Notes: generated by a model from the sequence alone, not told the origin. DNA of 35,951 nucleotides from Bacillota bacterium (GCA_023460085.1 JAEWRI010000008.1:1-35951); one strand, 5' to 3'. Shown: positions 14,049 through 22,097, numbered from the stretch's first letter. Numbers and translations are program-made.

Positions 14049-14151
14049 CATATACAGTCTTCTTGCGTCTTTGCCAAAGTTTTTATTCGCCTACGCCTTT
14101 AACGAACCGACGGTATTGCGGTCACGGTATTTTAGATGGCAAAAACTCGTA

Positions 14152-14180
14152 TTGACAAACCCACCCGAAGGCGATACAAT
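14152..14180 (+). promoter_or_regulatory. Promoter of the thiamine-precursor transport operon
   Basis: TTGACA (14152-14157), 17 bases, TACAAT (14175-14180). The TPP riboswitch begins about 20 bases downstream. Confidence 0.8.
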
Positions 14181-14199
14181 GCATCACGAACAGAATAGA

Positions 14200-14287
14200 G
14201 CATGTGGGAGCTGAGCAATCGGCTGAGAGGGAACTAATGCGTTCCGACCATGAGAACCTGATACGGATAATGCCGGCGTAGGGAATG
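14200..14287 (+). promoter_or_regulatory. TPP (THI-box) riboswitch
   Basis: The thiamine-pyrophosphate aptamer is recognised from GTGGGAGC, GGCTGAGAGGGA, GAACCTGATACGGATAATG and CCGGCGTAGGGAA in the right order and spacing. Binding of TPP should switch off the downstream transporter genes. The hairpin at 14305-14340 is the likely expression platform. Confidence 0.95.
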
Positions 14288-14304
14288 AACCAAAGCGTTT
14301 ATTG

Positions 14305-14340
14305 GAGCCGTCCCGCATCAGGGGCGGCTCTTTTGGTTTT
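14305..14340 (+). terminator. Riboswitch-controlled terminator
   Basis: GAGCCGTCCC (14305-14314) pairs with GGGGCGGCTC (14321-14330), with one G-T pair, and is followed by TTTTGGTTTT. It sits between the TPP aptamer and the first gene, where a ligand-dependent terminator is expected. Confidence 0.85.
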
Positions 14341-14374
14341 GATGTGGGGATACTGGGAAAAAGGAGTGACGGAT

Positions 14375-14662
14375 ATGCCAAAAGTGAATGTGGAGCTGCA
14401 GGTGATTCCGGGCGGCGTGGAGGATGTGTACGGCGTGGTGGATCGCGTGATAGAGCTGATTGCGGCGAGCGGCCTGAAATACGTGGTGGGGCCGATGGGA
14501 ACCACGATGGAGGGCGAGCTGCCGGAGCTGCTGAGTATCGTAGAGCAGGCGCAGGAGGTGTGCGTGCAGCACGGCGCAAGCCGCGTGCTCTCGGTGGTGA
14601 AAATCGACTACAAGCCGCAGGGGTCAACAATCGATGAAAAAATCGCGAAATACCGCGGGTAA
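14375..14662 (+). CDS. Thiamine-binding domain protein (MTH1187/YkoF family)
   Basis: A 95-residue small alpha/beta protein of the MTH1187/YkoF thiamine-binding family, often found with thiamine or pyrimidine transporters. Recognisable features are the start VNVELQVIPGG, the IAASGLKYVVGPMGTTMEG core and the end VVKIDYK. The start at 14375 follows AAAGGAG; the upstream ATG at 14285 lies inside the riboswitch and is not used. It overlaps the permease gene by 29 bases. It may bind thiamine or its pyrimidine part in the cytosol. Confidence 0.85.
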   Translation: MPKVNVELQVIPGGVEDVYGVVDRVIELIAASGLKYVVGPMGTTMEGELPELLSIVEQAQEVCVQHGASRVLSVVKIDYKPQGSTIDEKIAKYRG

Positions 14663-15422
14663 GCGGAGCATCGCCAATCAGATCTATCCGGCGGCGGCGC
14701 TCACCGTGTTCATCGCCGTGTGGGAGCTGCTGGTGCGGCTGCGGGACATTCCGGAGTATCGGCTGCCCGCGCCCAGCGTCATTGCCGCAACGTTCGTGGA
14801 GAAGTTTCCGCTGCTGATGCGGCATGCGGGCGTGACGGTGGCGGAGTCGCTCGCGGGTTTTGCGCTGGGGGTGGCATTGGCGGTCGTGGTGGCGCTGGCG
14901 ATGAGCATGGCGAGGCCGGTGAAGCAGACGCTGTATCCGTTCCTCATCATCTCTCAGACGGTGCCGCTGGTGGTCATCGCGCCGCTGCTCGCCATCTGGT
15001 TTGGCTTCGGCTTTGTGCCCAAGGTGATTATGGCCGTTGTGGTGGTGTTCTTTCCGGTGGCGGTGAGCCTCGCGGAAGGGCTGGAAAGCTACGACGTGGA
15101 GCTGGCGGAGCTGATGCACACGATGAAGGCATCCCGCTGGCAGGTGTACCGGCTGGTGCGCATGCCCGCCGCGCTGCCCTCGTTCTTCGCGGGGATGAAG
15201 ATCGCGGCGGCGTACTGCGTGATGGGCGCGGTGATCTCCGAGTGGACGGGCGCGACGATGGGACTGGGCATCTACCTCTCGCGCGCGATGAGCAGCTTCG
15301 AGACGGCGGCTCTGTTCGCCAACATTGTTTTAATCGTAATACTCAGTCTGGCGCTGTTCGGCGCGGTGAGCTTTGCGGAGCGCAAGGCGCTGCCCTGGGT
15401 GCGCACACGGCGTACGGGCTGA
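14634..15422 (+). CDS. thiX: ABC transporter permease for thiamine precursor
   Basis: A 262-residue ABC permease of the SsuC/TauC/ThiX type with about six membrane helices. The EAA-like loop (ELAELMHTMKASRWQVYRLVRMPAALP, about 155-181) contacts the ATPase. It lies behind a TPP riboswitch with a THI5-like binding protein and ATPase, which marks it as the membrane channel for hydroxymethylpyrimidine (HMP) or a related thiamine precursor. Its start lies within the preceding gene, which suggests coupled translation. Confidence 0.88.
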   Translation: MKKSRNTAGKRSIANQIYPAAALTVFIAVWELLVRLRDIPEYRLPAPSVIAATFVEKFPLLMRHAGVTVAESLAGFALGVALAVVVALAMSMARPVKQTLYPFLIISQTVPLVVIAPLLAIWFGFGFVPKVIMAVVVVFFPVAVSLAEGLESYDVELAELMHTMKASRWQVYRLVRMPAALPSFFAGMKIAAAYCVMGAVISEWTGATMGLGIYLSRAMSSFETAALFANIVLIVILSLALFGAVSFAERKALPWVRTRRTG

Positions 15423-15443
15423 TAAATTTCAGGGGAGGATGAC

Positions 15444-16472
15444 ATGAAGAAACTAGGGATTATCGTACTGGCGCTGGTGTTGGCCGCGTCGATGGCGGCC
15501 TGCGGCGCGCAGGACAATCAGGAGACGCAGAGCGCGCAGGAGACGCAGAGCGGACAAGAAACGCAGAGCGCGCAGCCGCTGACCAAGGTGACGCTGCTGC
15601 TGGACTGGACGCCCAACACCAATCACACCGGGCTGTACGTGGCGCAGGAGAAGGGCTATTTCACAGAGAACGGGCTGGATGTGGAAATCATACAGCCGTC
15701 GGACTCCACGGTGCTGCAGCTGGTGGCGGCGGGTACGGCGCAGTTCGGCATCGATTTCCAGGAGTCGTTGACGTTCGCGCGGGACGCGGGAATGCCCGTG
15801 GTGTCCATCGGCACGGTGCTGCAGCACAATACGTCAGCGTTTGCGGCGCCGGTGGACCGCGGCATCAAGAGCGCGGCCGACTTCGAGGGCAAAATCTACG
15901 GCGGCTGGGGCATGGACATGGAGACCGCGACGATTAAATACCTGATGAACGAGCAGGGGGCGGACTTCGATAAGGTGGAGGTCGCGACCATCGGCGATAC
16001 CGACGCGGTGACCGCGATGCAGATGAAAAGCATCGATTTTGCGTGGATATACGAGGGCTGGGAGGGCATTAACGCGCAGCTTCAGGGAGTGCAGCTGGAT
16101 TACGTGCCGCTGGGCGACGATCCGATTTTCGATTACTATACGCCCATCATCGTGACGAGCGAGGATATGATAGCGAACAACCGCGATACAGTGGAGAAGT
16201 TTATGGACGCGGTAGTGAAGGGCTACACCTTCGCGGCGGAGAACCCGGAGGAGAGCGCGGACATTCTGCTGCAATACGCCCCGGAGCTGGACGCGGAGCT
16301 GGTGCACGCCAGTCAGGTATACCTCTCGCCGCGGTACATTGACGACGCAGAAAGCTTCGGCGTACAGAAGGCCGAGGTGTGGGATCGCTACACGCAGTGG
16401 CTGTATGATCAGGGTTTCATCGATACGCTGGTGGACTCGTCCAAAGCGTTCACCAACGACTTCGTGCAATGA
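15444..16472 (+). CDS. thiY: NMT1/THI5-like substrate-binding lipoprotein
   Basis: A 342-residue periplasmic-type binding protein. Residues 1-19 are a signal peptide ending in a lipobox (SMAAC, Cys20), so the mature protein is anchored on the outer face of the membrane. A short Q/E/T/S-rich spacer with three tandem repeats follows. The fold begins with the family signature TLLLDWTPNTNHTGLYVAQ. ThiY proteins bind formylaminopyrimidine or HMP for thiamine salvage, which agrees with the TPP riboswitch. Its stop codon overlaps the ATPase start (ATGA). Confidence 0.9.
   Translation: MKKLGIIVLALVLAASMAACGAQDNQETQSAQETQSGQETQSAQPLTKVTLLLDWTPNTNHTGLYVAQEKGYFTENGLDVEIIQPSDSTVLQLVAAGTAQFGIDFQESLTFARDAGMPVVSIGTVLQHNTSAFAAPVDRGIKSAADFEGKIYGGWGMDMETATIKYLMNEQGADFDKVEVATIGDTDAVTAMQMKSIDFAWIYEGWEGINAQLQGVQLDYVPLGDDPIFDYYTPIIVTSEDMIANNRDTVEKFMDAVVKGYTFAAENPEESADILLQYAPELDAELVHASQVYLSPRYIDDAESFGVQKAEVWDRYTQWLYDQGFIDTLVDSSKAFTNDFVQ
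15519..15572 (+). repeat. Three 18-base tandem repeats within thiY
   Basis: CAGGAGACGCAGAGCGCG is repeated three times (15519, 15537, 15555), the third copy with a few changes, encoding QETQSA/QETQSG/QETQSA. The repeats form the flexible linker between the lipid anchor and the binding domain. The copy number may vary by slippage without breaking the frame. Confidence 0.9.
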
Positions 16473-17248
16473 CGGGGGCTGTCATCGAATTAAAACGCGT
16501 GTCAAAGGTGTTTGACGACACGCCGGATACCGTGGAGGCGCTGGTGGACGTGAGTCTTTCCGTGCGCCCCAACGAGTTCGTATCCATCGTCGGACCGTCG
16601 GGCTGCGGCAAAAGCACGCTGCTGAAAATTGTCGCCGGACTGGACGCCGACTATACGGGTGAGGTGATGGTGGACGGGCGGGATGTGCGCGAGGCCGCGC
16701 CGTCCGTCTGCCTCATGCCGCAGAAGGATTTGCTGATGCCGTGGCGTACGGTGCTGGAGAACGTGGCGCTGCCGCTGGAACTGCGCGGTGTTCCGAAAAC
16801 CGAGCGCGAGGCGCAGGCCGCACGGTACTTCGAGGAATTTGGCCTCGCCGGGTTCGAGCGCGCCTGGCCGGACACGCTGAGCGGAGGCATGCGTCAGCGC
16901 GCCGCGCTGCTGCGCACCTTCCTCTGCGAGGGCGGCGTATATCTGATGGACGAGCCCTTCGCGGCGCTGGACGCGCTGACGCGCCAGCGGATGCGCGAGT
17001 GGCTGCAGGACATCTGGAGCCGCCATCAAAAGGCGGTAATATTCGTGACGCACGATATCGAGGAGGCGGTATTCCTTTCCGACCGCGTCTGCGTGCTCTC
17101 CGAGCGCCCCGCGACCGTGGCGGAAACCGTGGACGTGCCTTTGCCGCGCCCGCGCGCGCGCGAAATTGTGGAGGCGCCGGAATTTCTGGCGCTGCGTCAT
17201 GCCGTGCGCGCCGCGCTGGAGAAGGGGGATTCCGCGCAGCTGCGCTGA
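16469..17248 (+). CDS. thiZ: ABC transporter ATPase for thiamine precursor
   Basis: A 259-residue ABC ATPase of the SsuB/TauB/ThiZ type. It shows the Walker A motif GPSGCGKST (about 44-52), the Q-loop MPQKDLLMPW, the signature LSGGMRQRA, Walker B YLMDEPF and the switch histidine VTHDIEEA. It overlaps the binding-protein gene by four bases and completes the riboswitch operon. It should drive import of the thiamine pyrimidine precursor. Confidence 0.92.
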   Translation: MTGAVIELKRVSKVFDDTPDTVEALVDVSLSVRPNEFVSIVGPSGCGKSTLLKIVAGLDADYTGEVMVDGRDVREAAPSVCLMPQKDLLMPWRTVLENVALPLELRGVPKTEREAQAARYFEEFGLAGFERAWPDTLSGGMRQRAALLRTFLCEGGVYLMDEPFAALDALTRQRMREWLQDIWSRHQKAVIFVTHDIEEAVFLSDRVCVLSERPATVAETVDVPLPRPRAREIVEAPEFLALRHAVRAALEKGDSAQLR

Positions 17249-17253
17249 CGCGG

Positions 17254-18387
17254 CTACCATTCCCCCTGAACGATGCTGTCCTTGTGATCCAGATTGAAAT
17301 GGGCGCTGTCAAAATAGTTCACGCCGGAGGTTCCGAACGTGGTATCCACGCTGAGCCATTCGCTTGCGTCCGTGTCGTACGCCTGATTCCAGGCGTGGTC
17401 GCCCCATTCCGCGCCGGTGTATCCCAGCCCGGTGACAAACCGCACCTTGACATCCACCGCACGGCACATCGCCACATACAAACAGGCAAAATCGAAGCAT
17501 ATCCCCGTGCGCGTGGTGTACGCCACGACGGCCCCGGACGATACGCCGAAGGGATTGGCCGAGATACTGGCGGCCTTGTCGTTGTCGTACGATACATTTT
17601 CGCAGATCCACAGGTAAATCAGGTAAGCTTTTTGTCTGTCGGAGGACTCTGCACCCACGATCTCCATTGCTTTTGTGTCGATTTCCGAATTCGACTGGAT
17701 TGCTTCCGACAGCGGCACGCCGTTGAAGTACTTGATGAGGTACTGGTCGGCGAACTCCGGCGAGCCGTCGTCTGCCAGCTGAAAGGAATTATTCAGTATC
17801 ACCCGGATATCCCGGATGGCGTCGCTCTTCAGCAGCGGCTGTATGACGCGCTGCTGTACGAGCTGGTAGGGCGCGGAGGTGTTTGCTTCCTCCGTGATGA
17901 ATGTGCTGTTGAAAAAGCCGGTGCTGAAGCTGAGCAGCAGCGCGAACACCAGCACCAGCCATACGGACTGCGGCAGCTTCCACAGCCCGCCGACGATGCG
18001 CCGGACGAATCCGTTTACGCGGCTCAGCCCGGAGGCGATGCCGTCCGACATCGGGCGGAACACGTATCGGTAGACGGGCGTCAGCAGCAGGAACAGCAGC
18101 GCGTTGAGTATCAGCAGCAGCGCGAAAATCAGTATGGCATATGCCCAAATGCCCTGGTTTTCCACAAAACTTTCAAGCGCCGGGAAATTGCTGTACAACG
18201 AGGTCATCAGGGCGTCGCTGGAGAGTATCAGCCCGGACAGATAGATGGCGAGTATGATGGAGGCCAGCAGCACCACGCTGTTCAGCAGTGACGAAAAGGA
18301 GCGGTGTATGCGCTCGCTGGTCATCGGCTGGATGATCCCAATCAATATGGGAAGCGTAAAGATGCAGAGGATCAGCGCGGATATCAC
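17254..18387 (-). CDS. Membrane protein with transglutaminase-like domain
   Basis: A 377-residue protein. The first half has about four membrane segments; the second half is a transglutaminase/protease-like domain with the full triad Cys297 (TGICFDFA), His331 (GDHAW) and Asp348 (SVDTTFG). Such proteins often act on peptides or cell-surface substrates, but the substrate here is unknown. The start is uncertain. The first standard start in frame is GTG at 18385-18387, with only a weak ribosome site, while a CTG at 18421-18423 lies eight bases from a perfect AGGAGG (18432-18437) and would add 12 residues. It converges with the thiamine operon, leaving just five bases between stop codons. Confidence 0.8.
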   Translation of the reverse strand: MISALILCIFTLPILIGIIQPMTSERIHRSFSSLLNSVVLLASIILAIYLSGLILSSDALMTSLYSNFPALESFVENQGIWAYAILIFALLLILNALLFLLLTPVYRYVFRPMSDGIASGLSRVNGFVRRIVGGLWKLPQSVWLVLVFALLLSFSTGFFNSTFITEEANTSAPYQLVQQRVIQPLLKSDAIRDIRVILNNSFQLADDGSPEFADQYLIKYFNGVPLSEAIQSNSEIDTKAMEIVGAESSDRQKAYLIYLWICENVSYDNDKAASISANPFGVSSGAVVAYTTRTGICFDFACLYVAMCRAVDVKVRFVTGLGYTGAEWGDHAWNQAYDTDASEWLSVDTTFGTSGVNYFDSAHFNLDHKDSIVQGEW

Positions 18388-18648
18388 GTTGACCCCGCTG
18401 AGCGTCTGAAATATCTGCGGCAGCGCACTGCCCTCCTTTTCTTCTGTATCGCCTGTACGGCGGCGTAACCGGCATCATAAGGATATCATGCTGGTTTCAT
18501 TCTAACCTAAATGTACCTTAAAGAAGTCACGAAAGAATAAAAAGATTGTGAATTCGCCCCGTGTGAGCGGGCGCATGCAGGCATCTGTCCGGGAATAGTA
18601 TAAACGGGGGTAGCACATACCATAACGCTTCCGGCATGCAGGCCGCGG

Positions 18649-18677
18649 TTGACAGCGCGTGGCTTATGATGTATTAT
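18649..18677 (+). promoter_or_regulatory. Promoter of dhaKL
   Basis: TTGACA (18649-18654), 17 bases, TATTAT (18672-18677). The leader to the dhaK start is about 115 bases and AT-rich. The rest of 18438-18648 shows no gene. Confidence 0.75.
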
Positions 18678-18798
18678 CTAAATAGTTTAACAAAGAGATT
18701 ATTAATTTCCCTGCACTATCATTTTTTATTATACCGCTTCGTCCATCCTCGCCGGAGCGCAGTTTTCCGGCTTAAATACTTTTCCGGAGGACAGGGCC

Positions 18799-19800
18799 AT
18801 GAAGAAGCTGATCAACGATCCGTATCAGGTAACCAATGAGCTTGTCGAGGGCATGTGTCTTTCACGGCGCGACATCATCCGAAGGCTTCCCGGCTGTAAT
18901 GTGATTGTGCAAAAGGAGCTTCCGGCGGACGATGTGGTGCGCGTGGTTATCGGCGGCGGCAGCGGGCACGAGCCGGTGTTTGCGGGCTTCGTGGGCGAGG
19001 GCATGGCGCACGCGGCTGCCCACGGAGACATCTTTACGTCGCCTCCCGCGGACCTCGTGGAAACGGCGATTAAAGCGGCGGCAGGCAGCGCAGGGACGAT
19101 ACTGATCTACGGCAACTATCAGGGGGATATCCTCAACTTTGATTTCGCGCAGGAGATGTGCCGCATGGAAGGCCGGCGTGTGGAGACAGTGCTGGTCTGG
19201 GACGACGTGGCCTCCGCACCGCCTGACAGGAAGGAAGGACGGCGCGGCACCGCGGCGGATCTGCTGGTGATTAAGATTGCGGGCGCGGCCTCGGCACGGG
19301 GCCTCGCATTCGATGAAGTGCTGCAATGGACCACGCGCGCACGGGACGCGTGCCGTTCCATTGGAATCGCGCTGTCGTCGTGCACGCTGCCCACGGTGGG
19401 CAGGCCCATATTCTCCATCGCGGAGGATGAAATGATGGTGGGCATGGGTCTGCACGGAGAGGCGGGCGTCAGCAGGCGGCATATGACCACCGCAGATGAG
19501 GCGGCGGATATCATGCTGGACGCGGTGCTGGCGGACGATTTGTCCGTCTGTGCAGGCAACAGCGTCGTGGCGATGGTCAACGGCTATGGATCTACCACGC
19601 TGATGGAGCAGTATATCGTGAATCGCCGCGTCAACCAACGCCTCGGAGAGATGGGGGTGACAGTGCATGCCAATCCCGTGGGCAACTACTGCACCTCGCA
19701 GGAGATGGCGGGCTGCTCGCTGACGCTGATGAAGCTGGACGCCGGGTTGGCTTCGCTGTACGACGAACCCGCCGACTCGCCGGGCTTCATCAAGCGGTAA
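18799..19800 (+). CDS. dhaK: Dihydroxyacetone kinase subunit DhaK
   Basis: A 333-residue DhaK substrate-binding subunit, which holds dihydroxyacetone or a related ketose covalently on a histidine. The key residues are His57 (GGGSGHEP), Asp110 (NYQGD) and the hemiaminal-forming His219 (GMGLHGE). A ribosome site (CGGAGGA) precedes the ATG. With DhaL next to it but no DhaM phosphoryl donor in the window, it may use a PTS protein encoded elsewhere or ATP. DhaK homologues also phosphorylate erythrulose and other short ketoses, so a link to the nearby aldolase compartment is possible but unproven. Confidence 0.92.
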   Translation: MKKLINDPYQVTNELVEGMCLSRRDIIRRLPGCNVIVQKELPADDVVRVVIGGGSGHEPVFAGFVGEGMAHAAAHGDIFTSPPADLVETAIKAAAGSAGTILIYGNYQGDILNFDFAQEMCRMEGRRVETVLVWDDVASAPPDRKEGRRGTAADLLVIKIAGAASARGLAFDEVLQWTTRARDACRSIGIALSSCTLPTVGRPIFSIAEDEMMVGMGLHGEAGVSRRHMTTADEAADIMLDAVLADDLSVCAGNSVVAMVNGYGSTTLMEQYIVNRRVNQRLGEMGVTVHANPVGNYCTSQEMAGCSLTLMKLDAGLASLYDEPADSPGFIKR

Positions 19801-19812
19801 GAGGAGGGGACT

Positions 19813-20430
19813 ATGGACGCTGTGTATATCAGAAAGGTGCTGTGCTCCCTTGAAGGGATTTACACGGAGAAGCTGGGTTATCTCTCCGAGCTGGACGGTG
19901 CGATTGGCGACGGTGACCACGGCACGAGCATGGTGCGCGGCTTCGCGGCGGTGCGGCAGGCGCTGGAGGACGGGCCGGATATGGATATTCCGGCATTGTT
20001 TACCCAGTGCGGGAAGCTGCTGATGCAGAGGATTGGCGGCACATGCGGGCCGCTGTATGCCATGCTGTTTATCAAGGGCGCGGCAGCGGTGGCCGGATTG
20101 CAGCGGCTGGATACGCAGGATTACTGCCGCTTCTGGAGCGAGGGCGCGGCAGGGCTGATGGCCCTCGGCAAGGCGGCGCCGGGAGAGAAGACCATGGTCG
20201 ACGCGCTGTGGCCCGCCGTGGAGGCGCTGAAGACGGCGGCGGAACGCGAGGATGGCGTATGGGCGGCGGCGAAGGCAGCCGCGGACGCCGCGGAGCAGGG
20301 CGCGCAATCCACACGCGGCATGCTTGCGACGAAAGGCCGGGGACGGTATCAGGGCGATGCTTCGCTGGGCCATGTGGACGCGGGCGCAGCGTCCATGGCG
20401 ATACTGCTTCGCGCGTTCTGCGCAGGGTAA
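19813..20430 (+). CDS. dhaL: Dihydroxyacetone kinase subunit DhaL
   Basis: A 205-residue DhaL nucleotide-binding subunit. The Mg-ADP site is clear in ELDGAIGDGDHG (Asp28, Asp33, Asp35, His36), and the family end GHVDAGAASMAILLRAF is present. It lies 12 bases after dhaK with an AGGAGGGG ribosome site, so the two form an operon. It transfers the phosphoryl group to the ketose held by DhaK. The stem of the intrinsic terminator downstream is duplicated around a MITE-like element. Confidence 0.92.
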   Translation: MDAVYIRKVLCSLEGIYTEKLGYLSELDGAIGDGDHGTSMVRGFAAVRQALEDGPDMDIPALFTQCGKLLMQRIGGTCGPLYAMLFIKGAAAVAGLQRLDTQDYCRFWSEGAAGLMALGKAAPGEKTMVDALWPAVEALKTAAEREDGVWAAAKAAADAAEQGAQSTRGMLATKGRGRYQGDASLGHVDAGAASMAILLRAFCAG

Positions 20431-20458
20431 GGGCAGAAGGCGCGGTCAACCGATTTTC

Positions 20459-20696
20459 AGCGGCAGGGGCTTCCCTGCCGTTCAGCTTGATGACAACCCT
20501 TTCGTGAGGGCGCTGCCCTCGCACACCTGCTTCTTTTCTTGAAGAAAAGAAGGAAAAGACACGTGGGAAATGCCTTTTAAAAGCATCTCCCTGATGGGAT
20601 TCTTAAGGGATGTATCCCTTGAGCGGTGGTTTGGAGGCAGAGCCTCCAAGAGATACCTTTGTCAGCAGTCTGAGCGGCAGGGGCTTCCCTGCCGTT
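20459..20696 (+). mobile_element. Terminator-inserted MITE-like element, copy A
   Basis: The core (20483-20672, 190 bp) begins CAGCTTGATGACAA and ends TTTGTCAGCAGTCTG; these ends are imperfect inverted repeats (11 of 14). It is flanked by a perfect 24-base direct repeat (20459-20482, 20673-20696) that holds the dhaL terminator stem-loop. The interior has hairpins such as CTTCTTTTCT/AGAAAAGAAG, AAGGGAT/ATCCCTT and GGAGGC/GCCTCC. It is nearly the same sequence as copy B at 32651-32839. No protein is encoded. The gap 20697-20772 shows nothing else. Confidence 0.8.
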
Positions 20697-20699
20697 TTT
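20675..20699 (+). terminator. Intrinsic terminator of dhaKL (distal copy)
   Basis: CGGCAGGG/CCCTGCCG (20675-20694) with a GCTT loop, followed by TTTTT. An identical stem at 20461-20480 lacks the T-run. Confidence 0.85.
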
Positions 20700-20772
20700 C
20701 GTACAGCGGCGCGGACGCGGTTGCCAAGCACGGGCGCGCGTATTAGAATGGAAGAAACGGAGGAACGCCGCA

Positions 20773-21351
20773 ATGAATCACTTTTTCGGCTACATGGCGC
20801 GCATGAAGTATATCAAGCGCTGGGGCCTCATGCGCAACACGCGCGAAGAGAACATACAGGAGCATTCGCTGCAGGTGGCGATGGTCGCGCACGCGCTGGC
20901 ATTAATAAAAAACCGGCTGTATGGGGGAAGCGTTGACGCGGAGCGCGTGATGGCGCTGGCGGTATATCACGAGGCGGGCGAGGTGATCACGGGGGATCTC
21001 GCCACGCCCATCAAATACTTCAGCCCGGAGATTCGCGGCGCGTACGGAGAAATCGAGCGCGTGGCGGAGAAAAAGCTTACCGCCATGCTGCCCGAGGCGC
21101 TGCGAGAGGAATACGAAGCGCTGATACAGCGGCGCGAGGACGATGCCGAGGCCTACGCGCTCGTCAAAGCGGCGGACAAAATCTGCGCGTACCTGAAATG
21201 CGTGGAAGAGCTTTCGGCAGGCAACAGCGAGTTCGCGCAGGCCAAACGCACGATAGCGGCAGCCATCGGCAAGATGGAGCGGCCCGAGGTGAAGTATTTC
21301 ATGGAGACGTTTGTGCCGAGCTTTGAGCTCTCGCTGGACGAGATGGGCTGA
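20773..21351 (+). CDS. yfbR: YfbR-like 5'-deoxynucleotidase with HE instead of HD
   Basis: A 192-residue HD-domain protein that aligns over its whole length with my memory of E. coli YfbR, a nucleotidase that removes phosphate from deoxyribonucleoside 5'-monophosphates. Shared blocks include RWGLMRNTREENIQEHSLQ, VITGDLATPIKYF and KICAYLKCVEELSAGN. The hallmark metal-binding His-Asp pair reads His66-Glu67 (YHEAGE), where YfbR has YHDASE. The other ligands (His31 and the later Asp in AADK) are kept. A Glu could still bind metal, but the change is unusual. It heads a small group with an SDR and a GNAT protein. Confidence 0.85.
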   Translation: MNHFFGYMARMKYIKRWGLMRNTREENIQEHSLQVAMVAHALALIKNRLYGGSVDAERVMALAVYHEAGEVITGDLATPIKYFSPEIRGAYGEIERVAEKKLTAMLPEALREEYEALIQRREDDAEAYALVKAADKICAYLKCVEELSAGNSEFAQAKRTIAAAIGKMERPEVKYFMETFVPSFELSLDEMG

Positions 21352-21361
21352 CGGAGGCGAT

Positions 21362-22096
21362 ATGGCGAAGACCGTACTGATTACCGGCGCGGCGACGGGT
21401 ATCGGCCGCGAGACGGCGAAGCGCTTTGCGGCGGAGGGGTATGCCGTTGCGGTGCACTACCACAAGAGCGAAGCTGCGGCGAAGGCGCTCGTGGAGGAAC
21501 TGAAAGCGCGCCATGCGAGCGTCGTCCCGGTGCAGGCGGATGTGCGCGACGGTGCGGCGGTGGGGGCCATGGTGGAAAAGGCCTGCCGGGCGTTCGGGCG
21601 TGTGGACGCGCTGGTGTGCAACGCCGGAATCGCGCAGCAGAAACTGTTTACCGACATCTCCCCGCGCGAGTGGAACGATATGTTTGATGTCAACGTGACG
21701 GGTGTGTACCGCTGCATACAGGCCGTGCTGCCCGGTATGCTCTCGCGCAAGCAGGGCAGCATCGTGACGGTGTCTTCAATATGGGGCGTGGTGGGCGCGT
21801 CGTGCGAGGCGCATTACAGCGCCGCCAAGGCCGCGGTCATTGGCCTCACGCGGGCGCTCGCCAAGGAGCTGGGGCCTTCGGGCATCCGGGTCAACTGCGT
21901 CGCGCCGGGTGTCATCGACACCGCGATGAACGCGCATCTGGACGACGATGCCAAAGCTGCGCTGAAGGAAGAGACCCCGCTTGGCACCATCGGTACGCCG
22001 CGGGACGTCGCCGAGGCCATATGCTACCTCGCGTCGGACAGGGCGGGCTTCGTCACAGGGCAGGTGCTGGGCGTGAATGGAGGCATGGTGATTTAG
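21362..22096 (+). CDS. ymfI: SDR reductase, YmfI-like (EF-P 5-aminopentanone reductase)
   Basis: A 244-residue FabG-like short-chain dehydrogenase. It has TGAATGIG (9-16), NAGIAQ, the catalytic SSIWG and YSAAK, and the end VLGVNGGMVI. The stretch SSIWGVVGASCEAHYSAAKA closely matches YmfI proteins of Firmicutes, which reduce 5-aminopentanone on elongation factor P. The start at 21362 follows GGAGG; an earlier ATG at 21311 lies inside the nucleotidase gene. Its neighbours do not add evidence for this role, and general FabG-like activity remains possible. Confidence 0.75.
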   Translation: MAKTVLITGAATGIGRETAKRFAAEGYAVAVHYHKSEAAAKALVEELKARHASVVPVQADVRDGAAVGAMVEKACRAFGRVDALVCNAGIAQQKLFTDISPREWNDMFDVNVTGVYRCIQAVLPGMLSRKQGSIVTVSSIWGVVGASCEAHYSAAKAAVIGLTRALAKELGPSGIRVNCVAPGVIDTAMNAHLDDDAKAALKEETPLGTIGTPRDVAEAICYLASDRAGFVTGQVLGVNGGMVI

Positions 22097-22097
22097 T

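Noticed and set aside
16741..18291. 516-codon open frame on the plus strand
   Set aside because: It spans two real genes on opposite strands (the ATPase and the transglutaminase-like protein) in shadow frames.
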